Shown piece by piece: positions 56,082 to 63,953 of a stretch of DNA of 64,000 bases. The stretch spans positions 51,091 through 115,090 of the forward strand of contig NZ_VJZP01000010.1 of NCBI RefSeq assembly GCF_007097265.1, written 5' to 3'. Position 1 is the first letter of the stretch, and each line of letters begins with the position of its first letter. Position numbers and translations under genes: made by a program. The notes beneath the pieces are model-generated. The model worked only from the letters and a program-made list of their open reading frames with translations, searched no databases and had not been told where the DNA came from. The stretch is from Flavobacterium gawalongense. GTDB lineage: Bacteria > Bacteroidota > Bacteroidia > Flavobacteriales > Flavobacteriaceae.

Positions 56082-56426
56082 TTAAAAATATTTATCCCAT
56101 AAAATGATCAAAACCATAATGAGCACAACCAAAAATATTGCTTTTAAATATAAATATTGGATTTTTCTTTGCTGACGAAAATCCGAAATTGCTATAGTTT
56201 CTGTACTCCCAACTATTTTAGCTTCTTTGAGTAGTAAATCGATTTTTTCTTTATCACTATCTAATAAAAAATATCTTATATTATCTCCGTTTACAGGTTG
56301 ATTGTCGTAATCTTCATAAAAATCAATTTCTTTGTTAATTAATTCACTTTCAAAAACAATTTTATCTTGAAAAAGAATATATAACTTAAAGTGATTTTGG
56401 AATTTTACTTTAATAACATTAGACAT
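56082..56426 (-). CDS. Uncharacterised protein with C-terminal membrane anchor
   Basis: 114 residues. A soluble N-terminal part of mixed beta/alpha composition is followed by a strongly hydrophobic segment near the end (AIFLVVLIMVLIILW), indicating a tail-anchored inner-membrane protein. No motif or family recognised. It is the next gene downstream (29 bases) of the Hpt gene, on the same strand as it and FAH, and may belong to their transcript. Confidence 0.65.
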   Translation of the reverse strand: MSNVIKVKFQNHFKLYILFQDKIVFESELINKEIDFYEDYDNQPVNGDNIRYFLLDSDKEKIDLLLKEAKIVGSTETIAISDFRQQRKIQYLYLKAIFLVVLIMVLIILWDKYF

Positions 56427-56455
56427 CGATAAATTTTGAGATTAAATTTTCAGTA

Positions 56456-56800
56456 TTACAAATCAAAGTCTTTTTTGATCTCTTTGATAGCATCGTTGAC
56501 TTGATTCTTTACGCTCTTAAAAGTCTCTTTGATATCTTTCTTTTTGCCTTCGGCTTTAGTCCAGGCTTCGATTTGAAGAATTTCTTCGAAAGCCACATTT
56601 AGACCCATTAAATCCAGCGTTGGTTTTATTTTGTGCGCATAAGCATAAGCATGCTTATGGTCTTTCTTTTTTATTCCTTCTTTGATTTGCAATAAATCGT
56701 CTGGAACTTCGGTAACAAACAAAGTCAAAATTTCATTAACAAATTCCGCATCGTTGTCTGAAAGTGCGTACACTTTTGAAAGGTTGTAATTTATAGCCAT
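56456..56800 (-). CDS. Hpt-domain histidine phosphotransfer protein
   Basis: 114 residues, all helical. AYAYAHKIKPTLDLMG (~50-65) holds the phosphorylatable His in the Hpt pattern (H-x-[KL]-[KG]). A stand-alone Hpt can shuttle phosphate between response regulators; two single-domain regulators with kinases occur elsewhere in this window (8715 and 17231), but no direct link is shown. Its start shares a base with the stop of the upstream FAH gene (TAATG). Confidence 0.85.
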   Translation of the reverse strand: MAINYNLSKVYALSDNDAEFVNEILTLFVTEVPDDLLQIKEGIKKKDHKHAYAYAHKIKPTLDLMGLNVAFEEILQIEAWTKAEGKKKDIKETFKSVKNQVNDAIKEIKKDFDL

Positions 56801-57411
56801 TATTTTACTTGTATTCTAAATAGTTGTTGTCCTTCTAAAAACCCTTCTAAAACGTCATCTGGCTTTACGGCAGCTACTCCTTCTGGAGTTCCCGTAAAAA
56901 TAATATCACCAATCTTTAAGGTAAAAAACTGAGAAACATGCGAAATTAGCTCATCAATTTTCCACAACATAAGATTAGAATTACCTATTTGTACCGTTTT
57001 ATTATTGTTGGTTAATTCAAAAGTAATATTTTCTAATGAACTAAATTGATTTTTCGGTAAAAATTCTCCTATAACCGCCGAGCCATCAAATGCTTTGGCT
57101 TTTTCCCAAGGTAAACCTTTAGCTTTTAATTTATCTTGCAAATCACGTGCGGTAAAATCAATTCCCACACTAATTTCGTCATAATATTTATGGGCAAACT
57201 TAGGCTCGATGTATTTACCAACCTTATTTATTTTGACAATAATTTCAATTTCATGGTGAACATCTTCCGAAAATTCCGGTATTACAAACGGATGTTGCTT
57301 TAATAAAACAGCTGAATCCGGTTTCATAAAAACCACCGGTTCTGTTGGTCTTTCGTTGTGCAATTCCTCTATATGATTGGTATAATTTCTACCGATGCAG
57401 ATTATTTTCAT
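56800..57411 (-). CDS. Fumarylacetoacetate hydrolase family protein (acylpyruvase type)
   Basis: 203 residues, the short FAHD1/YcgM-like form. The start KIICIGRNYTNHIEEL, the metal-binding HHEIEIIVKI, GIDFTARDLQ, FDGSAVIGEF and IIFTGTPEGVAAV are family motifs with Glu/Glu/Asp metal ligands. It likely cleaves acylpyruvates or decarboxylates oxaloacetate. It is followed by the Hpt gene with a one-base overlap. The CAGTGTTCAG repeat element lies just upstream (57418-57530). Confidence 0.9.
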   Translation of the reverse strand: MKIICIGRNYTNHIEELHNERPTEPVVFMKPDSAVLLKQHPFVIPEFSEDVHHEIEIIVKINKVGKYIEPKFAHKYYDEISVGIDFTARDLQDKLKAKGLPWEKAKAFDGSAVIGEFLPKNQFSSLENITFELTNNNKTVQIGNSNLMLWKIDELISHVSQFFTLKIGDIIFTGTPEGVAAVKPDDVLEGFLEGQQLFRIQVK

Positions 57412-57417
57412 ATTATT

Positions 57418-57530
57418 AGTATTCAGTGTTTAAAAAAGTGATCAGTGGTCAGTTTTAAAAAAATCATCAGTATACAGTTTTTCAGAGCAGTTTTTCAACT
57501 GAACACTAAAAAACTGAACACTGAACACTA
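57418..57530. repeat. CAGTGTTCAG-type repeat element between exonuclease and FAH genes
   Basis: The left edge AGTATTCAGTGTTTA (57418) and the right edge ACTGAACACT / ACTGAACACTGAACACTA (57498-57530) are inverted relatives of the ndk element. The inner part contains diverged units such as GATCAGTGGTCAG. The exonuclease gene's stop codon TAG (57528-57530) lies in the right edge. Confidence 0.7.
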
Positions 57531-58298
57531 TTTCGTGTTTAGCTTTCGAAGTTTAATTGCCGTTAAAACTTTTTTGGTATACAAAGGAAAATCAGCATTT
57601 TGTATCCAACTGAAATAACCTGGTTCAGTTTCCAGAATTTTATCGACTTTCACTCCTTTATGTTTTCCAAAAGCAAAAATTTCCTCATTATCTTTATCAA
57701 AAGCAATCATTCCGGCAAAATCAGCAATTTTCTTTCTTGTAGTGAATTCCGATAATGATTTCATATCGTTTTCCAATTCAGGATAACGGTCCAGTTGCGC
57801 TTTTAATATTTCGTAAGTCGCCATGGTATCCGCTTCGGCAGAATGCGCATTTTCAAGCGTTTTCCCACAATAAAATTTGTGTGCTGCGCCTAATGTACGT
57901 TCTTCCATTTTATGAAAAACGGTTTGCACATCTACTGAAACTCTGTTTTTCATATCAAAATCTACTCCGGCACGTAACATTTCTTCTGCCAATAACGGAA
58001 TATCAAATCGATCTGAATTAAATCCAGCCAAATCGCTGTCTTTAATCATATTATAAACTTGCACGGCTAATTCATTAAAAGTAGGTTCATTCGCCACTTT
58101 TTCATCCGTGATTCCATGAACAGCGGTTGTTTGTGGTGGAATTGGAATGGTTGGATTCACCAACCAAGTTTTACTTTCCTTATTTCCGTTTGGAAAAACT
58201 TTGAATATTGAGATTTCTACAATTCTATCTTTTCCGATATCAATTCCTGTGGTTTCAAGATCGAAAAAGCAAATTGGCTTATTGAGTTTAAGTTCCAT
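57528..58298 (-). CDS. DnaQ-like 3'-5' exonuclease
   Basis: 256 residues. Exo I ICFFDLETTGIDIG, Exo II AGFNSDRFDIPLL and Exo III HSAEADTMATYE give the DEDDh active site. The first ~165 residues are the nuclease; the C-terminal region contains a small domain (FAFGKHKGVKVDKIL and GYFSWIQNADFP) of the DUF3820-like type often fused to exonucleases. Probably single-strand DNA or RNA processing. Its stop codon lies within the CAGTGTTCAG repeat. Confidence 0.9.
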   Translation of the reverse strand: MELKLNKPICFFDLETTGIDIGKDRIVEISIFKVFPNGNKESKTWLVNPTIPIPPQTTAVHGITDEKVANEPTFNELAVQVYNMIKDSDLAGFNSDRFDIPLLAEEMLRAGVDFDMKNRVSVDVQTVFHKMEERTLGAAHKFYCGKTLENAHSAEADTMATYEILKAQLDRYPELENDMKSLSEFTTRKKIADFAGMIAFDKDNEEIFAFGKHKGVKVDKILETEPGYFSWIQNADFPLYTKKVLTAIKLRKLNTK

Positions 58299-58369
58299 TT
58301 TTAAATTTTGTATAAGTACAAATATAGATATTTGGGTTTAATTTAGTTTAAAGTTCCAGAAAATATCAA

Positions 58370-58408
58370 AAAAAGAAAACCCGACTAATTTTTAAAAACT
58401 AGTCGGGT
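58370..58408 (-). terminator. Rho-independent terminator of the E2 gene
   Basis: On the minus strand, ACCCGACTA / TAGTCGGGT around a 12-base A/T loop is followed by a T-rich tract. It begins about 20 bases after the stop of the dihydrolipoamide acyltransferase gene. Confidence 0.85.
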
Positions 58409-58428
58409 CTAAATCTATTTGTATAATT

Positions 58429-59730
58429 TTAAAAATCTCTGTCGATATCAAAAGCTTCAAGATATTCCGCTACTCGTTTCACAAAACTTCCTCCTAATGC
58501 TCCATCTACCACTCTATGATCGTAACTGTGAGACAAGAACATTTTCTGACGAATACCGATGAAATCACCTTCAGACGTTTCGATTACTGCCGGCATTTTA
58601 CGGATGGCTCCCAATGCTAAAATCCCCACTTGCGGTTGATTGATAATTGGCGTACCAAAAACACTTCCAAAAGTCCCCACATTCGTAACCGTATATGTTC
58701 CGCCTTGCGTATCGTCTGGTTTTAGTTTTCCAGCTTTTGCACGGCCTCCTAAATCGTTTACTGCTTTTGCCATTCCAACTAAATTCAGTTGATCCGCATT
58801 TTTAATTACTGGAACAATTAAATTTCCGTTTGGCAATGACGCTGCCATTCCAAGGTTGATGTTTTTCTTCTTGATAATAAAATCACCATCTACAGAAATA
58901 TTCATTCCAGGAAAATCCTTTAAAGCTTTTGCTACTGCTTCCATGAAAATTGGAGTATAAGTCAACTTCTCTCCTTCTCTCTTTTCGAAAGCATTTTTAT
59001 GTTTCTCTCTCCATTTTACAATATTCGTCACATCGACTTCGATAAACGACTGAACGTGAGCCGATGTTTGTACCGAAGCGACCATATAACCCGCAATTAG
59101 CTTGCGCATTCTGTCCATTTCTATGATTTCATCGCCACCACTTACCGATACCGGAGCTGCTTTTTGAGCAACTGGAGCTGAAACTGTTTTTTGAACAGCT
59201 GCAACAGGAGCTGAAACAACAGGTTGGCTTGTTCTATTTTTTAGGTACTCTAAAATATCATTTTTAGTAACTCTTCCTTCTTTTCCAGTTCCAGAAATCG
59301 CTTCAAGTTCTGCAACAGAAACGCCTTCCTCTTTGGCTATATTTTTCACCAAAGGCGATAAGAATTTTTCAGAATTTGAGAAATCTGCTGGAACTGCAAC
59401 CGCTTCCTTGGCTGCTTCAACTGTTTTTTCAATTACTGCAACTTCTACCGGAGTTGCAACTTCTTGTACTGTCTTAGTAACAGCTGCGCTATCGGTTTCA
59501 ATAATGGCAATAGTTTGCCCTACCTGAACCAAATCATCTTTACCAAACAATTGTTCCACTAAAACACCCGAAACTTCACTTGGTACTTCGCTATCGACTT
59601 TATCAGTAGCAATCTCGAGTACCGCTTCATCGGCTTCAATTTTGTCTCCAACTTGTTTCAACCAATTTGTAATGGTCGCTTCTGCAACGCTTTCTCCCAT
59701 TTTTGGAAGCTTTAATTCAAATCTTGCCAT
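58429..59730 (-). CDS. Dihydrolipoamide acyltransferase (2-oxo acid dehydrogenase E2)
   Basis: 433 residues. The N-terminal lipoyl domain (~1-78) has the lipoylated Lys in EIATDKVDSEVPSE. An Ala/Val linker precedes the peripheral subunit-binding domain (~125-165, SPLVKNIAKEEGVSV, GKEGRVTKNDIL). The catalytic domain (~200-433) ends with the active-site SYDHRVVDGALGG. The single lipoyl domain and sequence suit a branched-chain or 2-oxoglutarate-type complex, which cannot be told apart by eye. E1 and E3 genes are not adjacent. It transfers acyl groups to CoA. Confidence 0.9.
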   Translation of the reverse strand: MARFELKLPKMGESVAEATITNWLKQVGDKIEADEAVLEIATDKVDSEVPSEVSGVLVEQLFGKDDLVQVGQTIAIIETDSAAVTKTVQEVATPVEVAVIEKTVEAAKEAVAVPADFSNSEKFLSPLVKNIAKEEGVSVAELEAISGTGKEGRVTKNDILEYLKNRTSQPVVSAPVAAVQKTVSAPVAQKAAPVSVSGGDEIIEMDRMRKLIAGYMVASVQTSAHVQSFIEVDVTNIVKWREKHKNAFEKREGEKLTYTPIFMEAVAKALKDFPGMNISVDGDFIIKKKNINLGMAASLPNGNLIVPVIKNADQLNLVGMAKAVNDLGGRAKAGKLKPDDTQGGTYTVTNVGTFGSVFGTPIINQPQVGILALGAIRKMPAVIETSEGDFIGIRQKMFLSHSYDHRVVDGALGGSFVKRVAEYLEAFDIDRDF

Positions 59731-59814
59731 ATTGTTAACCTAAAAGGTGATTTTGATTTTCAATTTGCGAAATTACTAAATATTTTAAATATAAATTACA
59801 TTAAATGTAATTTT

Positions 59815-61056
59815 TTACTCTATTTCTATAATCTCACCTCTCTCGTTACTATTGTTACTTCCAATTAAAAAATTAGCGTTTTTTGGTATAATTTTAAAGG
59901 TAATCCCGACGCTTCGGGACTTATTTCTTGAAGATTCGAGAATTGCGATACTTTCTTTGAAAGAAACGAATTCGTTATCCAAAATAATTTCGGTTCCATC
60001 CCCGTTTCTTAGCGAACACGAAATTACCATTTTTTCTGTTTTTAAATCGTGAAATGACACTTTTTTTTGCAAAACTAAACTGAGTTTATCCGCTATTTTT
60101 TGGTTAGCCGAATACAACAGATATGATTTTGGAGTCCTTTTTATTGTAGATTTTCCTTGAAACATTTTTGCAAAAGAAAAAAAGACAATTCCTACTTTCA
60201 TAAAAATGGTGAACAGTATCGATCCCGTCCCGAGGCTTCGGGATCGAGGATTAAAATGCTTTTTATAAAAAAAATGCATCGCTTCCTGAAACCGCTTCAT
60301 ATACGTTTCGTCTTTAATGGTACTTTCTCCTTTATAATGAATTACGGTGGTTTCATGGAAATAATAATTGAATTTCCCTTTTTGCAACATCCTATACGAC
60401 AAATCAATATCGTCTGAATACATGAAACAATCTTCATCAAACCCGCCTACCTCAAGATATAAGTCCCTTTTCATGAACATAAAAGCCCCCACGAGAATGT
60501 CTACTTTTCCCGTTTCGTTTTCCCTTAAATGCTGCGCATAATACTTCCCGAATATTCTTGTCCTCGATCCCGAAGTCTCGGGACGGGATGGAAACAATTT
60601 GTACAAACCTGTGATTTTGGTAAAAGCGACCCAAGGTGTTGGAACGCCACGTTTGCTTTCGGGCAGAAAATTTCCGGTGCCATCAATGAGTTTACACCCT
60701 ATAATTCCCATTGAATCGTTTAATTGCGAAGAATGAAGCAATCTTGCGAAAGCCAATACTTTCACAAACGTATCTTCGGCGACAACGGTATCTGGATTGA
60801 GAATGCAAATGTATTCGCCTTGAGCTTGAGCAACTCCTATATTATTACCTTTTGGAAAACCTGAATTTTCATTGTTTTGAATGAGTTTTACGTTTGGGAA
60901 ACGCTTTTTCATCATTTCACAACTATCATCGGGAGAATTATTATCGATTACAATAATTTCGCCGTCAATAGTTTCTAACGCACTTTGAACGCTTAAAATA
61001 CATTGCTCTAAAAAAAAGCGGACATTATAATTAAGGATGATGACGGATAGTTGCAT
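59815..61056 (-). CDS. Glycosyltransferase family 2 with palindromic coding insertions
   Basis: 413 residues. The GT-A fold is clear: VIILNYNVRFFLEQC, IVIDNNSPDDS, NNENSGFPKGNN, CILNPDTVV (DxD-like), GAFMFMKRDLY, DIDLSYRMLQKG and HYKGES. A hydrophobic segment near residue 280-300 (ILFTIFMKVGIVFFSF) suggests membrane association. Three GC-rich palindromic pieces interrupt the protein: SRPETSGSRTR (~155), PRSRSLGTGS (~270) and KSRSVG (~380), each at what looks like a loop. The enzyme probably adds sugars to a surface polysaccharide or glycan; acceptor unknown. Confidence 0.9.
   Translation of the reverse strand: MQLSVIILNYNVRFFLEQCILSVQSALETIDGEIIVIDNNSPDDSCEMMKKRFPNVKLIQNNENSGFPKGNNIGVAQAQGEYICILNPDTVVAEDTFVKVLAFARLLHSSQLNDSMGIIGCKLIDGTGNFLPESKRGVPTPWVAFTKITGLYKLFPSRPETSGSRTRIFGKYYAQHLRENETGKVDILVGAFMFMKRDLYLEVGGFDEDCFMYSDDIDLSYRMLQKGKFNYYFHETTVIHYKGESTIKDETYMKRFQEAMHFFYKKHFNPRSRSLGTGSILFTIFMKVGIVFFSFAKMFQGKSTIKRTPKSYLLYSANQKIADKLSLVLQKKVSFHDLKTEKMVISCSLRNGDGTEIILDNEFVSFKESIAILESSRNKSRSVGITFKIIPKNANFLIGSNNSNERGEIIEIE
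59903..59920. repeat. Palindromic coding insertion 1 in the glycosyltransferase
   Basis: TCCCGA-CGCT-TCGGGA, encoding about SRSVG in the minus-strand frame. It shares the TCCCGA/TCGGGA arms with insertions 2 and 3 but is the shortest. Confidence 0.7.
60222..60249. repeat. Palindromic coding insertion 2 in the glycosyltransferase
   Basis: 28 bases containing TCCCGAGGCTTCGGGA flanked by ATCCCG and TCGAGG. Differs at one base from the reverse complement of the element at 60562-60589. Encodes PRSRSLGTGS on the minus strand. Confidence 0.8.
60562..60589. repeat. Palindromic coding insertion 3 in the glycosyltransferase
   Basis: 28 bases, an inverted copy of the element at 60222-60249 with one substitution. 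In this orientation it encodes SRPETSGSR. Both orientations stay open in frame. Confidence 0.8.
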
Positions 61057-61101
61057 TGAGCAAATATAATTAGAAAATTTGCCAATTAGAAAATTAGAAA
61101 A

Positions 61102-61344
61102 TTATCCTACTATTTTTCTTTTCACTTCTTCGCTCGAATAAGTTTCTAACTTCCCTTGACTCAATTGATGTAAAGCCTCGTGAATGTCCTTTGTATATTC
61201 TTTTTCGGAAATTGGGTTTCCATCTGCGTCATAACCAACAATATTTTCTTCATCAAGAAGTTTTGCTATTTTACTAAGGACCTTATTGTCGTTAATATTT
61301 AAGATTCTTTGCGTAATGTTGATTTTTAAAGTCTCCGTTTTCAT
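61102..61344 (-). CDS. Antitoxin-like small protein (orphan)
   Basis: 80 residues. It starts MKTETLKINITQRILNINDN, with a mid helix LSKIAKLLDEENIVGYDADG and an acidic/basic C-terminus. This resembles antitoxin-type proteins that pair with RelE/ParE-like toxins in Bacteroidota, but no toxin-sized gene adjoins: downstream is the glycosyltransferase, upstream a structured repeat. A TAAATTTG -7-like box lies ~20 bases upstream of the start. Assignment is tentative. Confidence 0.55.
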   Translation of the reverse strand: MKTETLKINITQRILNINDNKVLSKIAKLLDEENIVGYDADGNPISEKEYTKDIHEALHQLSQGKLETYSSEEVKRKIVG

Positions 61345-61409
61345 GATACAAATTTTTAACTACTCAAATTTACGTTATTTTATTGAAAATTAAAAAACAT
61401 GTTTCTCCT

Positions 61410-61546
61410 TAGCCCCGATGGAAGGGAAAATCCTTTCTAGTCCTGAACTTGTTTCAGGATCCTGAAACAAGTTCAGGACTAGAAAGATTAGAATGACAGC
61501 GGGAACGATATTTCCAGATAAAACCAAATCTTTCGCTCCTAAAAAT
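61410..61546 (+). repeat. Structured intergenic repeat, copy B, with a 54-bp perfect palindrome
   Basis: Begins TAGCCCCGATGGAAGGGAAA and ends with ACAGCGGGAA and, further on, CGCTCCTAAAAA. The centre, 61433-61486, is a perfect 54-bp palindrome with no loop, containing TCCTGAACTTGTTTCAGGATC, which is shared with copy A. Lies between the antitoxin-like gene and the integrase. Confidence 0.75.
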
Positions 61547-61827
61547 TAGCCTAAAGTTTTTAGTTTTAACATTACTTGAACCACAAAAACTTGAAACTTG
61601 GTGTAAATGAATTACTTTTGCAAAAAAGTTATGTTTCGTAACGAATTCATATCTTATAATTTATAACTCATACCCTACAAAGTGAATTACTTATCTGTTG
61701 AAAACATATCTCATAATCTGCAAACCCACTAAAAACAGCCTTAACCACTGTAAAACAAGGCATAAGCTTAAAATAAAAAAAATAAATTAATCATTATTTA
61801 TCAGTATATTTCATCTTTTATCATAAA

Positions 61828-61850
61828 ATTAGAGACCTAATTAGAGACCT
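61828..61850. repeat. Direct repeat before the integrase
   Basis: ATTAGAGACCT occurs twice (61828-61838 and 61840-61850), separated by one base, ~30 bases before the integrase start. It could be an operator or a recombinase arm site. A TAACTTTG -7-like box follows at 61867-61874. Confidence 0.5.
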
Positions 61851-61879
61851 CTTAACTTTAAATTTGTAACTTTGCTTTT

Positions 61880-63283
61880 ATGAAAGCACTGACCTACAGA
61901 TATAAACTCAAAGCTAAAAGTAAATCTTTGGATGAGCGCACTAGCCCTGAATTGGTATTGGCAGAAATCAGCGGAGCATTTGCGAATAAAGTAGATGGTA
62001 TAATCAAATACAAAAAATTTCAATACTCATTAGAGGTATCAGTTTTACCGAAATACTTCGGAATTGTACGCGAAAAAAGAGGTGCATTTAATTTTGTTTA
62101 TGATCCAGCCACAGTTAAAGCAAATGAAAAGTATAATAAATTATTTAGAAATAAAATAACCGATTTTGAATCAAATATAGAAACAGCTGCAACCCACTTT
62201 AAAAATCAAGAACCAAGCGCTGAAGAAGTTAAAAACTATTTACTTTCTATTAGCGGTAGAGAAAAAAGAAAACCCGAAGAAACGTTCGTTATATTAAATT
62301 TTCTTAATGTTCATATTAGCCACCTGGAAAATCTAATTGGGAGTGCTCGCAAAGATGAAGTTAAAGACACAACTATCAACTCATATAGAAATCTTATTCC
62401 CATCATAAAACGTTATCAAGAAGCTAAAAAAATTAAATTAACATTTGAAAAACTCAATGAAGAACTTTATCGAGAAATCTGGGAAGTAGTTAATGACATT
62501 AGGACTGGTAAAATTAAAATAGATAGCTATCAACAAAAGGAAAAAAAAGCATTTGCAACAAACACCTTAAAAGCATACCAAACATATTTTATACAACTTT
62601 GCAAGGTTGCTAAAAAACAAGGCATCAAAATTCCATTGGATTTGACAGACACCAATCTAATTAATGTAGCAGAAAAAAATAAGTCTGAAAAAACGGAAGC
62701 ATTTCTCAAAGAAAATGATATTCTTAAAATAATAGAATATGTACCTACTTCAAAATATTTAGAATTAGCAAAAAAGTATATACTCATAGCTAGCCAAACC
62801 GGCATGCGTTTACAGTCAATGCAAGAAGCAAAAGGTCGAACAATTCAAATATGTAATGAGAATACAAATATTTTTTACTACATACATACAATTCAAGCTA
62901 AAACCGGAACAGAATGCTATACACCTTTATTCTCAACAGCATTAAAAATTATTAAAAAAAACGACGATACTTTTCCTGATTTTTCCAATATTGCATTAAC
63001 CAATCTCAATAATAACATCCGAAAAGTACTAAAATCAGTTGAAATTGAAAATAGCCATTTGTTCAGTACTCATAACTTGCGAAGTTCTTTTGTTAGTAAT
63101 CTATCATTACTAAGACTCTCCGAAAAAGTCATAAGCTATGTTACGCATCCAGCAAAAAAAAGCAGTTCTTCAAGCGTACACATTTATGACAGGAGAGATA
63201 TGCTAGACAAAGCCAAAATGTTTGTTGAAGAAGTCAATTGGATTAGCAAAATTAAATCTTCAAAACTGTATACATTTAATTAA
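61880..63283 (+). CDS. Tyrosine recombinase/integrase
   Basis: 467 residues, longer than minimal phage integrases. A ~100-residue N-terminal region is followed by a core-binding helical domain (~140-260) and the catalytic domain. Active-site residues can be placed: Arg in SQTGMRLQSM, Lys in IQAKTGTE, His and Arg in STHNLRSSFV, His in YVTHPAKK and the nucleophile Tyr in VHIYDRRDM. It probably drives integration and excision of a genomic island that extends to the right. The -7-like box ends only 5 bases before the ATG. Confidence 0.9.
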   Translation: MKALTYRYKLKAKSKSLDERTSPELVLAEISGAFANKVDGIIKYKKFQYSLEVSVLPKYFGIVREKRGAFNFVYDPATVKANEKYNKLFRNKITDFESNIETAATHFKNQEPSAEEVKNYLLSISGREKRKPEETFVILNFLNVHISHLENLIGSARKDEVKDTTINSYRNLIPIIKRYQEAKKIKLTFEKLNEELYREIWEVVNDIRTGKIKIDSYQQKEKKAFATNTLKAYQTYFIQLCKVAKKQGIKIPLDLTDTNLINVAEKNKSEKTEAFLKENDILKIIEYVPTSKYLELAKKYILIASQTGMRLQSMQEAKGRTIQICNENTNIFYYIHTIQAKTGTECYTPLFSTALKIIKKNDDTFPDFSNIALTNLNNNIRKVLKSVEIENSHLFSTHNLRSSFVSNLSLLRLSEKVISYVTHPAKKSSSSSVHIYDRRDMLDKAKMFVEEVNWISKIKSSKLYTFN

Positions 63284-63596
63284 ATACCATACACTGCCTT
63301 GATTATATTTATAAGATATATCTTTCAACCAGACTGTAACTACAGTCCCAACAGGTGAACCTTATGCTACAAAATTCGAACCTTTTATTAAAAGATTTTA
63401 AACTTTTAAGTGAGGTATTATCAATTTAGTAGTTTAAGGAAAATTCCAATTCTATTTTTAATTCTGTCTCAAAGCTTAACCAAAGAATGCAATTATTTAC
63501 TAATTTTGAATCTAAATAAATTAACAAAATGTACTGTCAAATATAAATTACCCTAATTTTGTTAAAAGTAATTGAAACTTGACTACATAACTAAGT
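63284..63596. other. Intergenic region between integrase and cysteine desulfurase
   Basis: About 310 bases, AT-rich. A short plus-strand frame reads VTTVPTGEPYATKFEPFIKR before a stop and could be a remnant, but it has no start. A TAATTTTG -7-like box at 63554-63561 is suitably placed for the cysteine desulfurase gene. No RNA gene seen. Confidence 0.45.
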
Positions 63597-63938
63597 ATGA
63601 GAACTGAAAAAAGATTAATATATCTCGATAATAATTCTACAACTCCTGTTGACCAGAGAGTTTTAGACACTATGATGCCATTCTTTACAAATAATTTTGC
63701 TAACGCAAATAGTACACATCAATTTGGAGTTGGCGCTTATGAGGCGGTTAAAAAAGCCCGGAATCAAGTGGCTGAATTAATTGGAGCAGAAACTAATGAA
63801 ATTGTTTTTACAAGTGGTGCAACAGAAGCAATTAATATTGCGGTAAAGGGAATTGTTGAAAATTACTCGGATAAAGGAAAACACATTATTACAGTTCTTA
63901 CTGAGCATAGTGCAGTCTTAGACTGGATATGCAAATGA
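63597..63938 (+). pseudogene. Cysteine desulfurase (NifS/IscS/DndA family), truncated
   Basis: 113 residues against about 380-400 in the family. The N-terminus is clear: [54 protein letters not shown] and a TEHSAVLD stretch. After Asp at 63921-63923 the similarity ends with the residues WICK and a stop. The PLP-binding Lys and the catalytic Cys loop are missing, so it cannot be active as read. Downstream bases look like the end of an insertion sequence. It lies next to an integrase; cysteine desulfurases in such islands can supply sulfur for DNA phosphorothioation (DndA), but this is inference. Confidence 0.8.
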
Positions 63939-63953
63939 AAACTGCACATTAAG

